From: an uncultured Blautia sp.
GTDB lineage: Bacteria; Bacillota; Clostridia; Lachnospirales; Lachnospiraceae
Assembly (NCBI GenBank): GCA_934373235.1
Contig: CAKROW010000014.1
Location: forward strand, 1-53,302
Length of the DNA: 53,302 nucleotides
Reading direction: 5' to 3'
The first letter of the stretch is position 1; each line of letters opens with the position of its first letter. Made by a program: the position numbers and the translations under genes. A model generated the notes under the pieces. The model was not told the DNA's origin, made no database searches, and was given only the letters and a program-made list of their open reading frames with translations. Below are positions 48,250 to 53,302 of this stretch, one piece after another.

Positions 48250-49445
48250 TTCTCTCCTCCATTCACAACCTCATCAAAAAGCTGCTCCCATTCTTTCACT
48301 GTTTTTTCGATGGCAAAATCCTCTGATTTTTCTATGACATTGCAGTGCATTCTGTATCGAAGCTCCCTGTCAGAAGCCAGTCTTTTCATTGCAGCAGCAA
48401 ATCCGTGAGTGTCAAAAGCTTCCGCAAGATATCCTGTAACCCCATCCTCAACGATCAGGTCCATAGCCGCAGTACGGTAGGCAATAACCGGAAGACCGAA
48501 TTCATAAGCCTCCATTACCGCCATAGGCCAGCCTTCCCATCTGGACGGAAGAAGAAAAACCGATGAATTCAAATAATATTTCTCAGGTTCATTGGTATAG
48601 CCTGCAAAGTTCACTCTGTCTGTCAGGCCCTTTTCCGCTGCCAGAGCACGAAGCTCATCCCCCAGTTCTCCGTCACCCACAATGTCAAGCTGCCACTCAC
48701 TGTCCTCCCTGCAAAATTCCCCAAAGGAATCCAGCAGAAGATCCAGCCCCTTGACATAGGCAAGCCTGCCAACCATAAGGAATCTTTTCCGGGACGGATC
48801 ACATTTCTTCTTACTGACAAAGCTTCTGGGATTGGTTCTGACTTCTGTACTGATTCCAAGTTTCTCCTTATAATCCCTTTTATCATATTCGCTGAGGACA
48901 ATATACCGATCCAGTCCTGGAAGATATCTTTTCAGAAGGCTTTCCTGATTTCTGAAAAGAGCATTGGGTTTATAAAGATATCCATCAAAACAGCTATGCT
49001 GCCAGCCTATGGTTTTTGCCTTCAGGCCTGGAGCCAGCACAGCAAGCTCAAGACTCAGGGCTGCCGTTGCAATAATGATATCATAATCCTGCCTGTTCAG
49101 ATAGTTTATCCACCTTTCCCTGGTTTTGCCGGGAAAATAGGCATCAGCAAGAAACTGATCAAAACAGCTCCTGTTAAACATGCCCAGCGTTTTGTTTAAT
49201 TTCTTTATCACAAAACGGAATACAAAAGCAGGGGTTTTACGTTTATCCACAAAATCCGAGAGCTTTATAAAATCTACTTTTATGTCTTTACTCATATGGT
49301 ACATGCTTCTGTCTTCTGTAAGCGGATCCTGATGGATCATGATAGTCACATCATGTTTTTTTACAAGCTCGTTGGACAAAAGAGTTACCACTCTTTTTGT
49401 TCCTCCAAGTTCAAATAATTTTGTCATCCATATGCATATTTTCAT
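48234..49445 (-). CDS. GT4-family glycosyltransferase
   Basis: 403 aa GT-B enzyme. N-terminal Rossmann half opens with WMTKLFELGGTKRVV (glycine-rich acceptor loop). The nucleotide-sugar half has FLMVGRLAYVKGLDLLLDSF and EGWPMAVMEAYEFGLPVIAY, the EX7E motif of retaining GT4 enzymes. Donor and acceptor are unknown. It lies 13 bases after tagD and overlaps the following CDP-glycerol transferase gene, so it acts in the same surface-polymer pathway. Confidence 0.88.
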   Translation of the reverse strand: MKICIWMTKLFELGGTKRVVTLLSNELVKKHDVTIMIHQDPLTEDRSMYHMSKDIKVDFIKLSDFVDKRKTPAFVFRFVIKKLNKTLGMFNRSCFDQFLADAYFPGKTRERWINYLNRQDYDIIIATAALSLELAVLAPGLKAKTIGWQHSCFDGYLYKPNALFRNQESLLKRYLPGLDRYIVLSEYDKRDYKEKLGISTEVRTNPRSFVSKKKCDPSRKRFLMVGRLAYVKGLDLLLDSFGEFCREDSEWQLDIVGDGELGDELRALAAEKGLTDRVNFAGYTNEPEKYYLNSSVFLLPSRWEGWPMAVMEAYEFGLPVIAYRTAAMDLIVEDGVTGYLAEAFDTHGFAAAMKRLASDRELRYRMHCNVIEKSEDFAIEKTVKEWEQLFDEVVNGGEKCPVS

Positions 49446-49458
49446 AGTGTTTATTTCC

Positions 49459-49878
49459 TTATGAAAAATCCCTGATCTTCTCTCTCAGTATGGTTGAGGA
49501 GGTATCCTTCGTGTGAGGAAGATACACAAGCTTTACTCCCAGAGCCTTCATATCCTCCTCTGTCTTTTCCCAGCGTGCATTTCCCTTCCAGTCATCTCCG
49601 ATATAGATCTCATCAAAATGCAGCCTGTCCCACATAACTGTTTTGTCCAGTGTTTCCGCCACTACCACCTCATCCACATACCGGATAGCCCTTATGATCT
49701 CCATCCGTTCCTTTAAAGGTACGATGGGAAGCTTTTTTTTGTAATCTTTTACCAGTTCATCTGTGTTGACACCTACAATAAGATGATCACAGTTGGCCCT
49801 GGCATTTCTCAAAAGGTTCAGATGACCGATATGGAACATATCAAAGGTCCCCTGAGTATATCCTGTGATTTTTTTCAA
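49459..49878 (-). CDS. tagD: Glycerol-3-phosphate cytidylyltransferase
   Basis: 139 aa cytidylyltransferase. The HxGH motif is FHIGHLNLL (about 16-24), followed by a second motif in YIGDDWKGN; the C-terminal TSSTILREKI replaces the RTEGISTT signature of TagD only loosely. Length fits TagD, which makes CDP-glycerol from CTP and glycerol 3-phosphate. Two CDP-glycerol-using transferases flank it, which strongly supports glycerol 3-phosphate as the substrate over ribitol or ethanolamine phosphates. Confidence 0.9.
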   Translation of the reverse strand: MKKITGYTQGTFDMFHIGHLNLLRNARANCDHLIVGVNTDELVKDYKKKLPIVPLKERMEIIRAIRYVDEVVVAETLDKTVMWDRLHFDEIYIGDDWKGNARWEKTEEDMKALGVKLVYLPHTKDTSSTILREKIRDFS

Positions 49879-49893
49879 AAAAAGTTCCTCCTG

Positions 49894-51177
49894 TTACAAT
49901 TTCAGTGCTTCCAGAAGCGCACCGCAGTAATTCTCATGTCTGGTGTGCATAACAGGCAGAAGCCGTTTCCGCTCTTCCTTCCATCTGTCTTTTCCTTCTG
50001 CCAGATCTTCAAAAAACCTGCGGAAATCTTCATATTTCATAATCTTCTCTCCCGGCATATAGGACAGCGGATCCTCAAATACAAAACCCCTTTTCTCCTG
50101 ATACATCCTGTAATCTGTAAGCACAAAGGCCATCGGACGGTCAAGAAGAAGATAGTCCACTGCTATGGAAGAATAATCCGAAATCAGACCATCACAAAGC
50201 CCTATCAGTTCATAGAGAAGGATTCCCTGTTCCTCCAGAAGCTGATCTGTAATCTCATAAACAGATTTAAGCTCCCCTGTATCAGACTCCCATTTCGTCT
50301 GAAGTGGATGCTTTTTGATAAAAAGCGTAATATTCAGTTTTCCAAGAAGCCGGTCCAGTTCCACAAGCTCCTGCGCCCCGGAAAGTCCGGGCAAAGTATA
50401 GGGCATGGAAATCTCTCCCTCTTTGCAGCCATTAAGCTCACTCTGTCGAAACGTGGGCATCCACATCACAACCTTTGTTCCCGGTTCTTTCCTGATTCCC
50501 AGTTTCTCAAAAAGCTGCTTCTTAGTAATTCCCGGGTTCAGCATCCAGTCATATCGTGGATAACCGCAGGTGAGAAGCTTCTTCCTGTCACAGCCCCATG
50601 CCCTGGATTTTGTTTCCACAAACACAGGTCCCGGAACCAGCGCAGCATCAAAACGAAGTTTCACATCCTCATCACTTCTTTTGGGCGTTTTTCCGTCACC
50701 ATGCTCTGCGCCTTTGTATCCACAGCCGTGCCACAGATTTATCACCTTTTGTCCCTCACCGTGATATCTGTTCAGCCCTGCACTGTTGTGGGAATAAAAA
50801 AAACAGCCTGCTGTTGTGGCATAGTATATACATGCCGGACTGCTCCAGCCGTATTTATTTTCTGCTGTGACAAATTTTACATTTTTATATTTATGATCCC
50901 GGAAAGATTTTTTGTCGGATACCATCCATATGATCTTATATTTCTCATTATAGCCCTTTTTAATGAGATATTCAAAAAAAGCCCTGGGATTATCTGAATA
51001 ATCCTGTTTTTCCCTGTTTTTGAATACGAGCCTGTTCTTTTTTACTTTTATGAATTTTCCGGTAAAACGCCCCAGGATCTCCAGCTCCGCCACAGTTCCC
51101 ATGCGGCCCATATAATAGCAGAAAGTCCCCAAAAAGCCCAGTCTGCTTATCTGTTTTTTTACGGAAGAAATTTTCAT
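49894..51177 (-). CDS. CDP-glycerol glycerophosphotransferase (TagB/TagF-like)
   Basis: 427 aa, one glycerophosphotransferase domain with an N-terminal amphipathic, basic region (SSVKKQISRLGF) for membrane contact. Motifs: LWHGCGYKGAEHG, VMWMPTFRQSE, KKHPLQTKWES, LISDYSSIAVDYLLLDRPMAF. It lacks the extra C-terminal part of the second copy in the cluster, so the two probably act at different steps (priming and extension, or decoration). Starts 4 bases inside the stealth gene and 15 bases before tagD. Confidence 0.88.
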   Translation of the reverse strand: MKISSVKKQISRLGFLGTFCYYMGRMGTVAELEILGRFTGKFIKVKKNRLVFKNREKQDYSDNPRAFFEYLIKKGYNEKYKIIWMVSDKKSFRDHKYKNVKFVTAENKYGWSSPACIYYATTAGCFFYSHNSAGLNRYHGEGQKVINLWHGCGYKGAEHGDGKTPKRSDEDVKLRFDAALVPGPVFVETKSRAWGCDRKKLLTCGYPRYDWMLNPGITKKQLFEKLGIRKEPGTKVVMWMPTFRQSELNGCKEGEISMPYTLPGLSGAQELVELDRLLGKLNITLFIKKHPLQTKWESDTGELKSVYEITDQLLEEQGILLYELIGLCDGLISDYSSIAVDYLLLDRPMAFVLTDYRMYQEKRGFVFEDPLSYMPGEKIMKYEDFRRFFEDLAEGKDRWKEERKRLLPVMHTRHENYCGALLEALKL

Positions 51178-52202
51178 ATGCCCTCCTTGTCATCCCACAG
51201 CTCAAAAGCGGATCTTTCCGGAAGGATCTCCTGAAATGCCCGGATCACATCATCACGGAGCTTTACAAAATCCTCCTGGCTTCCACCCTCATCATTGATG
51301 CAGAGCATAGCTGTTTTCTGCTGCCTGATGGCATCAAGAAGCTCCCTGTCTTCCTTACCTGTCTTGTAAAAGCGTCCGATTCCGGGAGTCTGGGGTTCAT
51401 ACATTCCCTCCATGTACTGCCAGTATTTCATCACATACTGATTTACGTCATAAATACTGCGAAAACGGTTTCTGCATACCCGATCCAGTACCTCCCCTTC
51501 TTCCTCCCATACCCTGTTAAAGGTAGATTTCAGAAAAGCACTGGGTACATGGGTATATTTAAAGCCGGAAAACTCCTGATACGGGAACATAAGAAGGTTT
51601 CTCAACACCTTACTGCCGTAGGAAGGATGAAACCATTTCCGGAAATTTTTCCTGATAACCTCCCGTTTATTATAATGCATATTTACAAGAGCCGTAGTGT
51701 TGAGAAGAATATGCGCAAATGGATTACGGATATCATCCTGGGCAACTGCAGTCTCAATACAGCAGTCCCTTGGAAGTCCGTTTTTAAAAAAGATCTCCGG
51801 TTTCACCGGTCTTATAAGAAACATATCGTCATTAAAATACACAAAATGCTCTGAAAGTCCAGGAATCCTGTGAAAATTAAGCTCTATGGGATGGCTGCTG
51901 AAAGTAGGCAGATATTCTGCCGGCATATAATCCTCATGGCGTATGATCCGAAGCCTGGGATTATCCCTGTCCAGCCAGTCCGGCACGTGCCCCCAGGTGA
52001 CAAACCAGATCGTATTCACCCAGGGAGCAAATTTCTCCACTCCCCTGAACCAGTATCTCAGATTCTTCCAGTCTCTGTACCGGTTTTCTCCTGAATCGCA
52101 GCCTTCTTCCGGCCTGTATTTTATAAATTCTTCCTGCCAGGCAGGGTCTGAGCCATCCACCCAGGGAATGACAAAATCAATGGTTTCTGTTTTATTCTTC
52201 AT
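51174..52202 (-). CDS. Stealth-family sugar-phosphate transferase
   Basis: 342 aa from ATG 52202 (TTAAGGAGCTGT ahead); the open frame upstream is inside the neighbouring gene. The four Stealth conserved regions are visible: CR1 DFVIPWVDGSDPAWQ, CR2 RDWKNLRYWFRGVEKFAPWV through HFVYFNDDMFLIRPV, CR3 around NMHYNKREVIRKNF and CR4 near SIYDVNQYVMKYW. Members transfer hexose-1-phosphate, building phosphodiester-linked capsule-like chains. It overlaps both neighbours by a few bases, a sign of tight coupling. Confidence 0.9.
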   Translation of the reverse strand: MKNKTETIDFVIPWVDGSDPAWQEEFIKYRPEEGCDSGENRYRDWKNLRYWFRGVEKFAPWVNTIWFVTWGHVPDWLDRDNPRLRIIRHEDYMPAEYLPTFSSHPIELNFHRIPGLSEHFVYFNDDMFLIRPVKPEIFFKNGLPRDCCIETAVAQDDIRNPFAHILLNTTALVNMHYNKREVIRKNFRKWFHPSYGSKVLRNLLMFPYQEFSGFKYTHVPSAFLKSTFNRVWEEEGEVLDRVCRNRFRSIYDVNQYVMKYWQYMEGMYEPQTPGIGRFYKTGKEDRELLDAIRQQKTAMLCINDEGGSQEDFVKLRDDVIRAFQEILPERSAFELWDDKEGI

Positions 52203-53292
52203 ACAGCTCCTTAAGCCTTTTTGCCTCTTCACGGATTTCAAAATGTCCGGACTCGATTCCTTTACGGATCTCCTGTTCCCGGGCGCGTGCCCTCCCCTCT
52301 GTCTCCACAACCGCTTCTGCCCACACCTCGGGCGAAATATCCAGGGAAAATGCCCTGATCTGTCCAGGCACCATATCTGCTTCTTCAGAGATGGTATCTG
52401 CGATCACACAGGAGAGTCCATTTGCCTGCGCCTCCACAAGGGCAAAAGGCATCCCCTCATAGAACGACGGAAAAAGGAATACATCCATTGCTGACAAAAA
52501 AGCACCTATATCCGTTCGTTTGCCCAGAAAATACACCTGATCTTCCAGGCCTTCATTTCTTACCCTTTCCACAATGTGATCATACTGGTCGCCCCTGCTC
52601 CCCACAAGAGCCAGCACTGCATCAGGTTTCTTCTTCAGCACTTCTTTGAAAATATCCAGTATCCCATCGTGATTTTTCTGTGCGGCAAAACGTCCCACAT
52701 GTCCTACAACGAATCTGTCTCCCCAGCCAAATTCATTGCGGACCGCAGTTCTGCACTCTCCTGAAAAAAGATAAGAGTCAACAGAAATGGCATTATGGAC
52801 AATGACCACCTCTCCCCTGTCATAGGTCTCATCACCAAACAGCCATCTTCCCGCAACCTCAGCACATGCAAAAAGGTCTGTGGCATATTTCTTTATCCTG
52901 GGCCGGTTTTTCCAGTTCATAACCTTGCGGATCAGTCCGGGGCAGGATGAATTATGGGAATGTGCGATCACCTTCCTCACCCCTGCCTCATGTGCCAGTC
53001 TCAGAGGCACTATATTGGCCGCAGACAGCATATTGACATGTACTACATCATAATTTCCCTCTTTCAGGATCTTTTTAAATCTTTTTACATAACCCGGATA
53101 ATTCTTTTTTACATTGGGAATATAGTAAATATTCCCGCCTAACATCTTTATTTCCTGTTCATAAGCGATCTTACCATACATGCAGATAAAATCGAACTGC
53201 ACATCCATCCCGGATAATTCCCGGTAATAATTCATGACGAATGCTTCCAGTCCTCCTCCCACGTTACCTAATCCAACCTGCAATACTTTCAC
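52192..53292 (-). CDS. GT4-family glycosyltransferase (EpsF-like)
   Basis: 366 aa. Opens with VLQVGLGNVGGGLEAFVMNY (acceptor loop), followed by VHVNMLSAANIVPL, HSHNSSCPGLIRKV, GHVGRFAAQKNHDGILDIF and FPSFYEGMPFALVEAQANGL with the EX7E glutamates. Retaining GT-B enzyme; donor unknown. The start at 53292 has AGGTATAT ahead, so it is complete and is the first visible gene of the polysaccharide operon. More upstream genes may lie beyond the window edge. Overlaps the stealth gene by 11 bases. Confidence 0.88.
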   Translation of the reverse strand: MKVLQVGLGNVGGGLEAFVMNYYRELSGMDVQFDFICMYGKIAYEQEIKMLGGNIYYIPNVKKNYPGYVKRFKKILKEGNYDVVHVNMLSAANIVPLRLAHEAGVRKVIAHSHNSSCPGLIRKVMNWKNRPRIKKYATDLFACAEVAGRWLFGDETYDRGEVVIVHNAISVDSYLFSGECRTAVRNEFGWGDRFVVGHVGRFAAQKNHDGILDIFKEVLKKKPDAVLALVGSRGDQYDHIVERVRNEGLEDQVYFLGKRTDIGAFLSAMDVFLFPSFYEGMPFALVEAQANGLSCVIADTISEEADMVPGQIRAFSLDISPEVWAEAVVETEGRARAREQEIRKGIESGHFEIREEAKRLKELYEE

Positions 53293-53302
53293 ATATATAC
53301 CT

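Noticed and set aside
49783..50997. 404-codon plus-strand frame opposite tagD and the CDP-glycerol transferase
   Set aside because: Antisense to two well-supported genes; no start signal and no family features.

Overview
The window looks like a chromosomal segment of a spore-forming anaerobic Firmicute of the Lachnospiraceae (Blautia-like; inferred from gene content, not from a marker phylogeny). The main supports are sigG-ylmC-nrdR synteny, NADP-type glutamate dehydrogenase, clostridial tmRNA, LacI regulators of the clostridial type and strong AGGAGG ribosome binding sites. Almost all genes lie on the minus strand. The plus-strand exceptions are gdhA, nrdR, a small unknown gene, glgX and a eutJ-like gene.

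Region 1 (1-9.9 kb): a UvrD/PcrA helicase cut by the window edge, gltX, acpP, a SEDS protein (FtsW/SpoVE), tmRNA with a consensus promoter and a hairpin-rich 3' flank, three tandem paralogous exported proteins (PPC-like + BIG2 + Fn3-like modules), and efp. Region 2 (9.9-21.3 kb): citrate synthase, patatin lipase, YqeG phosphatase and a divergent shikimate kinase in one direction; an AlaA-type aminotransferase divergent from gdhA; sigG, ylmC and nrdR; a two-domain polyphosphate:AMP phosphotransferase; a small orphan protein; and a rhodanese-PP-loop fusion. Region 3 (21.4-27.8 kb): mntP under a yybP-ykoY manganese riboswitch, glgX followed by an orphan eutJ-like chaperone gene, an unusually large RelA/SpoT synthetase-type protein, and an RlmD/RumA methyltransferase.

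Region 4 (27.8-46.5 kb) is the most interesting. It is a myo-inositol catabolic island made of iolC-iolD-iolB-Fe-ADH, a lipoprotein sugar-binding protein, a GPH-type symporter, a YesM-like kinase, a YesN-like regulator, a LacI regulator, then iolG-iolE-iolJ. A second LacI regulator has a 17-residue stretch of its helix-turn-helix region identical to the first and sits directly behind larB-larC, the nickel-pincer cofactor genes. Both iol promoters carry the same GCGTGC/GCACGC half-sites; the iolC leader holds an array of them spaced about one or two helical turns apart. No iolA, larA or larE is present. The Fe-ADH may dispose of malonate semialdehyde (inference).

Region 5 (46.5-53.3 kb) is a tightly packed surface-polymer operon: two GT4 glycosyltransferases, a Stealth-family phosphotransferase, TagD-like glycerol-3-phosphate cytidylyltransferase and two CDP-glycerol glycerophosphotransferases. 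It points to a glycan with phosphodiester links and glycerol phosphate. The operon runs straight into larBC-lacI with no clear terminator until 43.35 kb.
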